In this document: positions 15,545-25,217 of the stretch, piece after piece
Position numbering within the stretch: the stretch's first letter is position 1
Layout of the letters: every line of letters starts with the position of its first letter
DNA from: Flavobacterium ginsenosidimutans
GTDB taxonomy: Bacteria; Bacteroidota; Bacteroidia; Flavobacteriales; Flavobacteriaceae
Length of the DNA: 64,000 nt
Assembly: GCF_003254625.1 (NCBI RefSeq)
Contig: NZ_QJRJ01000074.1
Span: forward strand, 1-64,000
Reading direction: 5' to 3'
Position numbers and translations under genes: made by a program
Notes under the pieces: model-generated
The model's input: only the letters and a program-made list of their open reading frames with translations
Told to the model about the DNA's origin: nothing
The model's database searches: none

Positions 15545-17965
15545 TTAGAACATTCCGCCTCCGCCTTGGCTAGTATTGTCTTCTCTTTGTTTACGCTGTA
15601 AATTTTTGATTTTTCCACCTCCAAAATTGTAAGTTAAACCAAAATATACTGTTTGACTTTCCCATTTAAACTGCCCAGCTTGAGGGTAAGGATTCTCAGT
15701 ATCGAAAGCATATTTCATAGTATTAAATACATCATTGAAACGAACACTTAAATTCATTTTGTTGTCTAACAATGTATATCGCGTACCAATATCCATTTTG
15801 TACATTTCGTGGCTGTTGTTCTGAAGCCCGTCTGTTGCACCCCTATAGAATCCGAAAGCTAAGAAACTTAAACGTTTGTTTACTTTAAAGTTAGAGTTCA
15901 TGCGTCCATTAAAAGCAGCAACAGTAACTGTTTTGTTCTTAGGTCCAATTTGATTTTCTTCCGGAATAAAACCATATATAACTCCTGATTGATCAATGCT
16001 TGAGAAATCAATCGATGGCTGAATATCCCACCATTTTGTGATTTTATAATTTAATGACATTTCAAATCCGTAAGCAGTATTATGATCAAAATTTGTATAA
16101 CTCATAATTTGCTTTTGCTCGCTTGCATCGTTAGGATCTGGATATAAAATTCTACTGATTTGATCATTAATGCTTCTCACGAAAACTCCAGCAGTAAAAC
16201 TTCCTTTTTCAAGAGTTTTAGTATAATTTACTTCAATCGAGTTGGTAAACTGAGGTCTTAGTTTAGGATTTCCTATTGAGGTAACTAACGGAGTGGCAAA
16301 TTCACGAATTGGTTTTGTCTGCTCTAAACTCGGACGGTCTACACGACGGCTGTAGCTTAATTGCAAAGTATTTTTCTCAGTCAAATTATAGGTTAAATAA
16401 GCTGATGGATACAAAGTGATGTAATCATCATCAAATTTAGTCTGTCCATAATTTAAGTTCGCCTGAACCTTATAACTTTCAAAACGTGCACCTACTTGAT
16501 AGCTTAGCTTTTTGAATTTTTGTCCAAATGTTACATAAGCAGAATAAATATCTGTGTCATAAGTATAATGAGATGTTTGATCTGCAACAGGAAGCGAAGG
16601 ATTGCCAGTTATATAATCATTATCAGTTCTTGTGATTCTTGCTTCAGCGCCAGCTTCAAGAGTTGTTTTTTCGTTTAACGGATTAACATAATCTACGTTT
16701 ACGGTGCTTAGTTTTCTGCCACCTTTTAGAAAATCATCATAAACTACAGCCGAACTTGTATTGTCAATGTTAGTTGTTTGAGTGTCGAATGAAGCATTTT
16801 GAGTTTCTTTATTATCGCTGTAATTTGCCTCAAAATCTAATGTATGACCTTCTTTTTTAAAGATGTGTTTGTATGCTAAATTGTATGTTCCAACTCGGTC
16901 TGGCCCCCAATATTTTGATTTTTGTAAAATATTTGAAATATCAGAATCAGTTACATTATTGTAATCAATATTAGTATCTACATAACCTTTTCCGTCAGAT
17001 TTGTTTTGGTTGGTATAAATAGATAAAGTATTGTGATCATCGATTAAATAATCCATTCCAATTTTGTATAAATATGATTCATTATCATTCAAAACATCTA
17101 TATTTTGAGTGATATCTTCATCAAATCTTTGGATAAAACCTTTATTATGGTATGTTCCAAAATTTTGACCAACGTTTCCAAAGAAATTTACTTTTCCTGT
17201 TTTATAATTCAAATCTAAAGACTGATTGTATTTTGCAGTTTCACCAAAAGTAATACCACCGCTATAGCTTCCATTAAAACCAGTGTTAGCATTTTTATGC
17301 AAAATAATATTGATGATTCCAGACATTCCTTCTGGATTATATTTTGCACTTGGATTGGTAATCAGCTCGATTTTTTTGATAGAAGTTGATGGAATCTGTT
17401 TCAATAATTGAGCAGGGTCAATATTAGTAGGGCGTCCATCAATTAATACACGAACATTATCATTCCCGCGAAGCGAAAGTTTTCCGTCCTGATCCACATT
17501 CACAGAAGGAATATTGTTCATAATATCTGATGCAGAAGCTCCAGCCGTTGTTAAATCTTTACCAACAGTAACTACTTTTCTATCAATTTTTTGCTCGATA
17601 GTAGAGCGCTCGCTTACAATGTTTACACCTTTAAGTTGTGTAGCTTCTTCTTCAAGCGAAACATTTACAGTTGCAGATTTTTTGTTTTCGCTCAAAAGAA
17701 CAGAACCGATATATTTTCTAAATCCGATGTACTGAATTTCGATCGTATAACTTTTTAATGCGATGTTTTTAAATGAAAAGTCTCCGTTGTCATCTGTGTT
17801 TACACCAGAAACCACTTTTCCATTTTCTTTAAGCGAAACAGTTGCATAAGAAATAGGTGCATTGTTTGACTTTTCTGTAATTTTTCCAGAAACACTACCA
17901 GTATTCTGGGCCTGTGTTGTTGCGATTATCCCTAATAGCGCAAACAGAAAGAATTTTAATTTCAT
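15545..17965 (-). CDS. Outer-membrane beta-barrel receptor (OMP_b-brl_3 type, TonB-dependent-like)
   Basis: An 806-residue outer-membrane protein. Signal peptide MKLKFFLFALLGIIATTQAQ, then a carboxypeptidase-regulatory-like domain (about 23-105), a plug-like region with LRGNDNVRVLIDGRPT and VELITNPSAKYNPEGMSGIINI, and a barrel up to the end (LTYNFGGG). It ends in QGGGGMF. Such receptors in Flavobacterium import unknown ligands, or act in surface assembly. No substrate-specific neighbour exists: cutC converges on one side and argS is divergent on the other. Confidence 0.85.
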   Translation of the reverse strand: MKLKFFLFALLGIIATTQAQNTGSVSGKITEKSNNAPISYATVSLKENGKVVSGVNTDDNGDFSFKNIALKSYTIEIQYIGFRKYIGSVLLSENKKSATVNVSLEEEATQLKGVNIVSERSTIEQKIDRKVVTVGKDLTTAGASASDIMNNIPSVNVDQDGKLSLRGNDNVRVLIDGRPTNIDPAQLLKQIPSTSIKKIELITNPSAKYNPEGMSGIINIILHKNANTGFNGSYSGGITFGETAKYNQSLDLNYKTGKVNFFGNVGQNFGTYHNKGFIQRFDEDITQNIDVLNDNESYLYKIGMDYLIDDHNTLSIYTNQNKSDGKGYVDTNIDYNNVTDSDISNILQKSKYWGPDRVGTYNLAYKHIFKKEGHTLDFEANYSDNKETQNASFDTQTTNIDNTSSAVVYDDFLKGGRKLSTVNVDYVNPLNEKTTLEAGAEARITRTDNDYITGNPSLPVADQTSHYTYDTDIYSAYVTFGQKFKKLSYQVGARFESYKVQANLNYGQTKFDDDYITLYPSAYLTYNLTEKNTLQLSYSRRVDRPSLEQTKPIREFATPLVTSIGNPKLRPQFTNSIEVNYTKTLEKGSFTAGVFVRSINDQISRILYPDPNDASEQKQIMSYTNFDHNTAYGFEMSLNYKITKWWDIQPSIDFSSIDQSGVIYGFIPEENQIGPKNKTVTVAAFNGRMNSNFKVNKRLSFLAFGFYRGATDGLQNNSHEMYKMDIGTRYTLLDNKMNLSVRFNDVFNTMKYAFDTENPYPQAGQFKWESQTVYFGLTYNFGGGKIKNLQRKQREDNTSQGGGGMF

Positions 17966-18297
17966 GATTTTTTTACTGATTATTTTTGATTTGATTGATG
18001 ATGATTTTTGTTTTTGTTAGTTTTTCTTTTTTTTGTTTTTCTTTGCCTCAAAAAAATTGAAGTCACTATTAAGACTCTTTAGGTATCGATATGTTACAAG
18101 AAAATGTGAAAAAAAGCACAAAAAAAATCGTAAGCCTTGTTTTGTAAGAGTTTAAGCTTTTAAATTTTTGATAATTTTAACAATTAAAAAAATAGCTTTT
18201 TTATCAAATTGAAATTCTTTTCTTGAATTTAATATGTTTTTGATTTTCTCTAATTGATGAATAAGCAGTATCTTTGCTCACTTTAAAATAAGTTTAC
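17966..18297. other. 332-bp divergent promoter region
   Basis: Lies between the receptor and argS, transcribed apart. For argS, TATCTTTG (18269-18276) is an exact TAnnTTTG box 22 bp before the ATG, without a well-spaced TTG. The receptor side (17966-18060) is extremely T-rich on the plus strand and shows no clear box. No small gene, repeat or RNA was recognised. Confidence 0.5.
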
Positions 18298-20076
18298 ATG
18301 TCATTACCACAAATTCTTACACCTTCTATACAAAAAGCAATACAAGCATTATTTGATGTTACTGTTGATAAAATCGAGTTTCAAACTACTAGAAAAGAGT
18401 TTGAAGGAGATATTACAATGGTAATTTTTCCTTTGCTGAAAGTGATTAAAAGTAATCCGGCTGAATTGGGAAATAAAATAGGAAATTATCTAGTAGAAAA
18501 TGTTTCTGAAGTTGCTCGCTTTAATGTAGTTTCTGGTTTCTTGAATATTGTAATTTCAGACAGCTATTATGTAGATTTCTTTAATGGAATAAAAGACCAA
18601 AAGCAATTTGGATTTGTAGCTCCGAACCCAGCTGAAAAAGCAGTTATGGTCGAATATTCTTCTCCAAATACAAATAAACCTTTGCACTTAGGACACGTTC
18701 GTAATAATTTGTTAGGATATTCTGTTGCAGAGATTTTAAAAGCTTCTGGTAAAAAAGTTTACAAAACTCAAATTATCAACGATAGAGGAATTCATATCTG
18801 TAAATCAATGCTGGCTTGGGAGAAATTCGGAAACGGAGAAACTCCTGAAACTTCTGGTTTAAAAGGTGATAAACTAGTTGGTAAATATTATGTGGAGTTT
18901 GACAAAGCTTACAAAAATGAAATTAACGGTTTAATCGAAACTGGTAAAACAGAAGAAGAAGCAAAAAAGCAAGCGCCGATTATTATCGAAGCTCAAGATA
19001 TGCTTAAGAAATGGGAAGCTGGAGATGAAAAAGTGATCACACTTTGGAAAAAAATGAACGAATGGGTTTATGATGGTTTTGCTACAACCTACACCAATCT
19101 TGGAGTTAATTTTGATAAATATTACTACGAAAGCAACACTTATCTTTTAGGAAAAGATGTTGTACAAGTAGGTTTAGATAAAGGAGTTTTCGAAAAAGAT
19201 CCAGACGGTTCTGTTTGGATTGATTTGACTGATGAAGGTCTTGACCGTAAAATTGTTTTGCGTTCTGATGGAACCGCAGTTTATATGACGCAAGATATTG
19301 GAACTGCAATTCAGCGTGTAAAAGATATGCCAGATGTTGGCGGAATGGTTTATACTGTTGGAAACGAGCAAGATTATCATTTTAAAGTATTATTCTTAAT
19401 CTTGCAAAAATTAGGTTTTGACTGGGCTTCAAGTCTGTATCATTTATCATACGGAATGGTTGATTTGCCTTCTGGAAAAATGAAAAGCCGTGAAGGAACT
19501 GTTGTAGATGCAGACGATTTGATGCAAGATATGACCGATACAGCAAAACAGATTTCAGAAGATTTAGGAAAACTAGATAGCTATTCTGATGAGGAAAAAG
19601 CAAAATTGTACAAAACAATTGGTTTAGGAGCTTTGAAATATTACATTTTAAAAGTGGATCCTAAAAAACGTATCTTATTCAATCCAGAAGAATCTGTTGA
19701 TTTTGCTGGAAATACAGGTCCGTTTATTCAATATACATACGCAAGAATCCAATCGATAATCCGTAAAGCAGATTTTGATTTTTCTAACAAAATCGAAATC
19801 GAGGAACTTCATGAAAAAGAGAAAGAATTGGTTAAACAAATCGAACTTTTCCCAGAAGTAATCCAGAACGCGGCCCAAAACCATAGTCCAGCATTAATTG
19901 CCAATTATACTTACGATTTAGTAAAAGAATACAACTCTTTTTACCAATCAGTACATATTTTAGGAGAAGTTGATTTAACGAAAAAAATATTTAGAGTGCA
20001 GCTTTCTCAAAAAGTTGCAGAGGTAATAAATTCTGCATTCCAGCTATTAGGAATTGAAGTTCCAGAGAGAATGTAA
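18298..20076 (+). CDS. argS: Arginyl-tRNA synthetase
   Basis: Class I aminoacyl-tRNA synthetase charging tRNA-Arg. The 592-residue protein has the N-terminal additional domain (1-110), the HIGH-type motif in SPNTNKPLHLGHVRNN (H130, H133), the KMSKS-equivalent KMKSREG at 394-400, and the DALR anticodon-binding domain at the C-terminus. Length is normal. It is monocistronic, between a TAnnTTTG box and a strong terminator. Confidence 0.96.
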   Translation: MSLPQILTPSIQKAIQALFDVTVDKIEFQTTRKEFEGDITMVIFPLLKVIKSNPAELGNKIGNYLVENVSEVARFNVVSGFLNIVISDSYYVDFFNGIKDQKQFGFVAPNPAEKAVMVEYSSPNTNKPLHLGHVRNNLLGYSVAEILKASGKKVYKTQIINDRGIHICKSMLAWEKFGNGETPETSGLKGDKLVGKYYVEFDKAYKNEINGLIETGKTEEEAKKQAPIIIEAQDMLKKWEAGDEKVITLWKKMNEWVYDGFATTYTNLGVNFDKYYYESNTYLLGKDVVQVGLDKGVFEKDPDGSVWIDLTDEGLDRKIVLRSDGTAVYMTQDIGTAIQRVKDMPDVGGMVYTVGNEQDYHFKVLFLILQKLGFDWASSLYHLSYGMVDLPSGKMKSREGTVVDADDLMQDMTDTAKQISEDLGKLDSYSDEEKAKLYKTIGLGALKYYILKVDPKKRILFNPEESVDFAGNTGPFIQYTYARIQSIIRKADFDFSNKIEIEELHEKEKELVKQIELFPEVIQNAAQNHSPALIANYTYDLVKEYNSFYQSVHILGEVDLTKKIFRVQLSQKVAEVINSAFQLLGIEVPERM

Positions 20077-20098
20077 GAATTAAAGCATAATAAATTTT

Positions 20099-20133
20099 AA
20101 AGCCAATAGTTTTCGAACTATTGGCTTTTTTTA
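20099..20133 (+). terminator. argS terminator
   Basis: AAAGCCAATAGTT-TTCG-AACTATTGGCTTT followed by T. Confidence 0.9.
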
Positions 20134-20192
20134 TTGTTTTTTTGGCTTCAAAGGTACAAGTGTAATAAAATTCTCAAATAATTTTGCAGTGG

Positions 20193-20333
20193 CTTTGTAA
20201 GTATTACAATGCAAGTGATAATATTATAAGTCAACTCTTCTAATATTCATTTTTAACTATTTTGAATTAGTACGCTTTTAGTAAAGATGATAGAGATAAA
20301 ACAAGAACCGTCTAGTAATTAGACGGTTTTTTT
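20193..20333 (+). ncRNA. Possible small RNA ending at an orphan terminator
   Basis: A strong terminator (AACCGTCTA-GTAAT-TAGACGGTT plus T-run, 20306-20333) has no gene in front of it; argS already ends at its own terminator 170 bp earlier. TAATTTTG at 20179-20186 is a possible minus-7 box, which would give a transcript of about 140 nt. No spaced TTG supports it and no open frame is apparent. Only the terminator is clear. Confidence 0.25.
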
Positions 20334-20442
20334 CTCTCAATTATTTTTATTTCTCTTCTTAAGCGATTATTTTTTAATTTCAACAAAAATATAAAATGTA
20401 GTATTAGTATTATATTTTTACATGTTAAAAGTAATTTAATAC

Positions 20443-20473
20443 TTGTTAAAATTATTTTAATTTTTTAAGTTCG
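20443..20473 (+). promoter_or_regulatory. Promoter of the susC/susD operon
   Basis: TTG (20443-20445), 20-nt spacer and TAAGTTCG (20466-20473), one mismatch from TAnnTTTG, 24 bp before the susC ATG. Confidence 0.55.
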
Positions 20474-20497
20474 CCCCTCTAATTAAAAAAACAATAA

Positions 20498-23400
20498 ATG
20501 AAAAAGAAAATTAAAGGGTTTGCAATTCTTGTATTCTTGTTTACTGTTCAAATATTTTTTGCGCAGGAAAAAACAATTTCTGGAATTGTATCGGATGGAA
20601 GCGGACCAATTCCAGGTGCAAATGTTGTGGTAAAAGGAACTAGCAATGGAGTTCAAACCGATTTTGATGGAAAGTATAAGATTAAAGCAAAAACGGGAGA
20701 TGTTCTACTGTTTTCTTATATGGGTATGAAAGATCAAGCAATTACAGTTGGGAATGCATCTGCAGTAAATATTAAATTGCAAGAAGCTGGTGAAGAATTA
20801 CAGGAAGTTGTGGTTCAGGTAGCTTATGGGACACAAAAGAAACAAGAAATTACTGGAGCTGTTTCTAAAATTGATTCAAAAATGTTAGAAACATCTCAAG
20901 CATCTAATGCAGTACAATCCTTAACAGGGAAAGTTGCCGGCGTACAAATTAGTGCTAATTCAGGCCAGCCTGGAGACCCGCCGCAAGTAAGATTTAGAGG
21001 TATAGGTTCAATTTCATCTTCAAATGCTCCATTGTATGTGGTAGACGGAATACCATTTAATGGAGATATCAACTCTATATCAACTCAGGATATCGAATCA
21101 ATTAGTTTTTTAAAGGATGCATCATCTAACGCACTATACGGAAGTAGAGGCGCAAACGGTGTAATAATTGTTACAACCAAAAAAGGAAAGAAAGGGCAAT
21201 TGACAGTTACTTATGAGACTAAAATTGGTGTTAACTCACGAGCTGTGCCTGAATATGACATGATTAAAAATCCAGCTGATTATTATAAAGCAGTATACAA
21301 TAGAGTTAAAAATGGTTTAATTTATCAAGGACAAACGCCAGCTAATGCTTCAAGTATTGCTGTCCAAAATTTAATAGAAGGGGATACTTATTCTCTTGGA
21401 TATAATAATTATAATGTAGCCAATAATCAAGTTATAAATCCAATAACAGGAGAAATAAATGCAGATGCTAAGTTGTTGTATCACGACGATTGGTCAAAAG
21501 CATTATTTAGAGATGCTATTAGACAGGAGCAATATTTAAGTCTGTCTGGCAGTACAGACAATCTTAACTCTTATTTGTCTATTGGGTATTTATCAGATGA
21601 GGGTTATACTATCAATTCGAATTTTGAGCGCGTAACATTGAGAGCTAATGTAGATTATAATGTTTCGAGTAAAGTAAAAATAGGAACAAATGTAAATTAC
21701 GCACATTCAAATCAAAATGCTCCAATTTCAAATACGTCATCTTCAACTTATAGTAATTTATTTAGTTGGGCTCGTAATATCGCTCCTATATATCCAATTT
21801 GGCAAAGAGACGCAAGTGGTAATATGATTTATAATGAAGATGGCACTAAATCTTATGATTTTAATCAACAGGGAGATAGACCGTATGGGTCAAATTTGAA
21901 TCCGTATGCAACTACATTGTTAAATACAAAATTAAATGAAGAAAATAAGTTTGGTGCCAGAGCTTATGTTTCTATTGATTTCTTAAAAGATTTTAATTTT
22001 AGATATAATATTGGATATGATTTATTGTCTGGTTATTACTTAACAAGTACAACAGGTGAAGGCGGTGATGATATGGGAGTTAATGGTAGAATAGGAACAG
22101 CTACTAAAAACCAATATACATTAACGAATCAGCAATTATTATCTTGGAAAAAAACTTTTGGAGAGCATGCATTAGATGTATTAATTGGACATGAATCATC
22201 TGATTTTACTTCAAAAATGCTAGCGGGACAAAAAAGTAATGTGATGATATCTGATTTACCAATAATTAGCAACGCTACCAAATATGGTTACTTGGATGGA
22301 TACAATGATCTATATAAAGTAGAGGGTTATTTTTCAAGATTAAACTATAATTATAAAAATAAATACTTTGTTAACGGAAGCTTTAGAAGAGATGGATCTT
22401 CTGTATTTGCTCCAGAAAATAGATGGGGTAATTTCTATGGTTTTGGACTTGCATGGTCTGTGATTAAAGAGTCATTCTTTCCTAAAACAAAATGGATCAC
22501 AGATTTTAGAATAAAAGGTAGTTATGGAGAGCAAGGGAATGACAATATAAATTATCCTGTTACTTCACAAATTAGTCATCGCAGTTATTTTGGAAGTTTA
22601 AGAAACTATTATGCTTACGAAACTCAATACGAAGTAGTGCCTGACTCTGAAGGTAACGCAAGTGTTTTAAATGTTTTTGAAGCAGATAAAAGTGTTAAAT
22701 GGGAAAAATCTAAAAACTTAAACGCAGGATTTGATATTACTTTATTTGATAGAATTTCTATTGAAGCTGAATATTTTGAAAGAAACGTTAGTGATTTAAT
22801 ATACAATTTTCCTATCGCTTTGTCTACAGGAACGTCGTTTGTCTCTAAAAATATTGGAGACATGGGAAATAAAGGAATAGAGATAAATTTAGGAGTTGAT
22901 GTCGTTAAAAATAAAAATGTTGACTTCAATATTTGGGCTAATGCAACAAGCTATAAAAACAAGATAACGTCGTTACCAAAAGCATTTACAGATGGAATTT
23001 ATCGTTTTGAAGTTGGTGTTCCTGCTTATTCATACTTTTTAAGAGAATTTGCTGGAGTAGATAAAACAAATGGCGATGCATTATGGTATAAAGACGAGAA
23101 AGATGCTGGTGGAAACTTAACAGGAAATAAAGTAACTACGAATGTCTTTGGAGACGCTACAACATATTTGAGTAAAAAAGATGCCAATCCAGATGTATAT
23201 GGTGGATTTGGAACTTTATTTAGATATAAAAACATTACGTTTCAAGCTAGTTTTGCTTATCAATTTGGAGGTTACATGTATGATGGAGTTTACCAATCTG
23301 CAATGTATTCAGGATCGGATAATATAGGTCAGAATTATCATAAAGATGTGACAAAAGCTTGGACAATTGATAATCCTACTTCAAACATACCAAGAGTTGA

Positions 23401-23692
23401 TCATATATCAATCTATCAAATGGGAAATTCAGATTATTTCTTAATAAAATCTGATTATATAAGCCTTCAAGATGTTTCGATAGGATATAACTATAACGAC
23501 GCTTGGCTTAGGGATTTAGGTATACAATCTACAAAATTTACTTTGATGGGATCAAATTTAGCATTATGGTCTAAGAGAACAGGAATGGATCCAAGGCTAA
23601 ATAGATTAGGAGAAAGGGTAAATAATGGGCAATCACTTAATGTGTATGGTGTGATGAGAAGTGTTTCATTTGGTTTAACAGTAAATTTTTAA
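20498..23692 (+). CDS. SusC/RagA-type TonB-linked outer-membrane transporter
   Basis: A 1064-residue TonB-dependent channel that imports large nutrients through the outer membrane together with a SusD lipoprotein lid. Signal peptide (1-22, ending FFAQ), CarboxypepD-regulatory-like domain with the classic SGIVSDGSGPIPGANVVVKG (about 27-46) and TDFDGKYKI, then the plug with LYVVDGIPFNGDINSI, IESISFLKDASSNALYGSRG and NGVIIVTTKKG (to about 230), then the barrel. The susD partner starts 4 bp after its stop. No glycoside hydrolase, peptidase or regulator is next to the pair, so the substrate is unknown. Confidence 0.95.
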   Translation: MKKKIKGFAILVFLFTVQIFFAQEKTISGIVSDGSGPIPGANVVVKGTSNGVQTDFDGKYKIKAKTGDVLLFSYMGMKDQAITVGNASAVNIKLQEAGEELQEVVVQVAYGTQKKQEITGAVSKIDSKMLETSQASNAVQSLTGKVAGVQISANSGQPGDPPQVRFRGIGSISSSNAPLYVVDGIPFNGDINSISTQDIESISFLKDASSNALYGSRGANGVIIVTTKKGKKGQLTVTYETKIGVNSRAVPEYDMIKNPADYYKAVYNRVKNGLIYQGQTPANASSIAVQNLIEGDTYSLGYNNYNVANNQVINPITGEINADAKLLYHDDWSKALFRDAIRQEQYLSLSGSTDNLNSYLSIGYLSDEGYTINSNFERVTLRANVDYNVSSKVKIGTNVNYAHSNQNAPISNTSSSTYSNLFSWARNIAPIYPIWQRDASGNMIYNEDGTKSYDFNQQGDRPYGSNLNPYATTLLNTKLNEENKFGARAYVSIDFLKDFNFRYNIGYDLLSGYYLTSTTGEGGDDMGVNGRIGTATKNQYTLTNQQLLSWKKTFGEHALDVLIGHESSDFTSKMLAGQKSNVMISDLPIISNATKYGYLDGYNDLYKVEGYFSRLNYNYKNKYFVNGSFRRDGSSVFAPENRWGNFYGFGLAWSVIKESFFPKTKWITDFRIKGSYGEQGNDNINYPVTSQISHRSYFGSLRNYYAYETQYEVVPDSEGNASVLNVFEADKSVKWEKSKNLNAGFDITLFDRISIEAEYFERNVSDLIYNFPIALSTGTSFVSKNIGDMGNKGIEINLGVDVVKNKNVDFNIWANATSYKNKITSLPKAFTDGIYRFEVGVPAYSYFLREFAGVDKTNGDALWYKDEKDAGGNLTGNKVTTNVFGDATTYLSKKDANPDVYGGFGTLFRYKNITFQASFAYQFGGYMYDGVYQSAMYSGSDNIGQNYHKDVTKAWTIDNPTSNIPRVDHISIYQMGNSDYFLIKSDYISLQDVSIGYNYNDAWLRDLGIQSTKFTLMGSNLALWSKRTGMDPRLNRLGERVNNGQSLNVYGVMRSVSFGLTVNF

Positions 23693-23696
23693 GGAC

Positions 23697-25139
23697 ATGA
23701 AAAAGATAATAATAGCAATTGTATTTTTATTGGCTCTTACAAGTTGTGATAAAGAGTTTCTCGATACAATGCCAGAATCAACAATTAATAAAGAACAATT
23801 GGCAACTTCTACATCGGCGAATCAAGCTATTGTAAGCGGAATTTATTCTGCATTACGATCTTATGGATTGGCAATTGGAAGTAATCATGAAGATTATGGT
23901 CATAAATCTGTACTTTCTGCAATGGATATGATGTCTAATGATATGCTAATGACAAAATCGAGTTGGTACCAATCCTTCTATACTTACATTGGGAGACAAC
24001 AAACGAATGCAAGATCTAGATTAGTATGGAATACTTACTATCCTCAGATTAAATCGACTAATATTGTACTTGGCGGTATTCCTTCAAATACTGCAGATGA
24101 GAATTTAAAGGCAATTCGAGGCCAGGCTTTGGCATTAAGAGGTTACTTCTATTTTATGTTGGCACGTACTTATGGACCTACATATATTGGTAATGAAACG
24201 AAATTATGTGTTCCTCTATATATAGAGCCTACATTAGAAGGTAAGGCAAGATCTAACGTGAGCGAGGTGTATAGTTTGATAGAAAACGATTTAAAGGAAT
24301 CTATAGAATTATTAGCATCGTATAAAAGATTGAATAATGATTCTGTAGATCAGACTGTTGCAGAGGCTTTTTTAGCAGAAGTATATTTAGAAATGGGAAA
24401 ATATGCAGAGGCTGCAAATATGGCTCACCTAGCAAGAAAAAACTATACTTTGCTTAATGAAACAGAATGGATGAATGGTTTTTATATTACAAAATCTAAT
24501 GAAACCATGTGGGGAGCAACACTAAATTCTTCAACTAGTACTTTTGTTGCAAATTTCTTTGGACATTTTGATAATACAAACGCGTCGGGATACGCAGGTG
24601 GAATGGGAATTTATAAAAATATAGACAAAAGTTTGTATAACAGTATTTCAGAAACTGATTTTAGAAAAAAAGCCTTTGTCTCACCATCAGGAAATTTGAC
24701 TTACCCATCTTTACCAGCTTATGCAAATATAAAATTTAGAGATCCAACTATAGACGCCGGTAGTTACATTTATTTGAGATCTTCTGAAATGTATTATATA
24801 GAAGCAGAAGCACTTGCAAGATCTGGAAATGAAGCTTCAGCAAAGCAAGTATTGTATGAGATAACAATAACTAGAGATCCGTCATATACGCTTTCTACAA
24901 ATTCAGGTTCTTCATTAATTAATGAAATAATTCTTCAAAAAAGAATTGAATTATGGGGAGAAGGTTGTGCTTGGTATGATATGAAGCGATTAGGGGTTTC
25001 TTTAACAAGAGATTATGATGGTTCAAATCATCCTGCATTTGGTAAATTTAATATTCCAGCAGGAGATAATAGATTTATCTTTCAAATTCCTCAAGCAGAA
25101 ATAGATGCAAATCCATTAATTGTTCAAAACCCTTTGTAG
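23697..25139 (+). CDS. SusD/RagB-type nutrient-binding lipoprotein
   Basis: A 480-residue outer-membrane lipoprotein, partner of the preceding SusC. Lipobox LALTSC (C17) followed by DKEFLDTMPES, the hallmark start of SusD proteins. The body has the TPR-like helices (RGQALALRGYFYFMLARTYG, VAEAFLAEVYLEMGKYAEAANMA) and the C-terminal RSSEMYYIEAEALAR and RIELWGEGCAWYDMKRLG motifs. Together the two genes make a minimal uptake pair. A terminator follows. Confidence 0.95.
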   Translation: MKKIIIAIVFLLALTSCDKEFLDTMPESTINKEQLATSTSANQAIVSGIYSALRSYGLAIGSNHEDYGHKSVLSAMDMMSNDMLMTKSSWYQSFYTYIGRQQTNARSRLVWNTYYPQIKSTNIVLGGIPSNTADENLKAIRGQALALRGYFYFMLARTYGPTYIGNETKLCVPLYIEPTLEGKARSNVSEVYSLIENDLKESIELLASYKRLNNDSVDQTVAEAFLAEVYLEMGKYAEAANMAHLARKNYTLLNETEWMNGFYITKSNETMWGATLNSSTSTFVANFFGHFDNTNASGYAGGMGIYKNIDKSLYNSISETDFRKKAFVSPSGNLTYPSLPAYANIKFRDPTIDAGSYIYLRSSEMYYIEAEALARSGNEASAKQVLYEITITRDPSYTLSTNSGSSLINEIILQKRIELWGEGCAWYDMKRLGVSLTRDYDGSNHPAFGKFNIPAGDNRFIFQIPQAEIDANPLIVQNPL

Positions 25140-25163
25140 GTTAAGAAAAATAATAATAAATAT

Positions 25164-25200
25164 AAAAAATCCGGAAGCCTTAAAAACTTCCGGATTTTTT
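25164..25200. terminator. Terminator between converging susD and DUF6607-like gene
   Basis: AAAAAATCCGGAAG-CCTTAAAAA-CTTCCGGATTTTTT, symmetric and usable from both sides. Confidence 0.9.
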
Positions 25201-25217
25201 ATAACAACTAATTCTAA

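Noticed and set aside
20498..25139. A complete polysaccharide utilisation locus around susC/susD.
   Set aside because: No glycoside hydrolase, lyase, sulfatase or hybrid regulator is adjacent; only the transporter pair is present.
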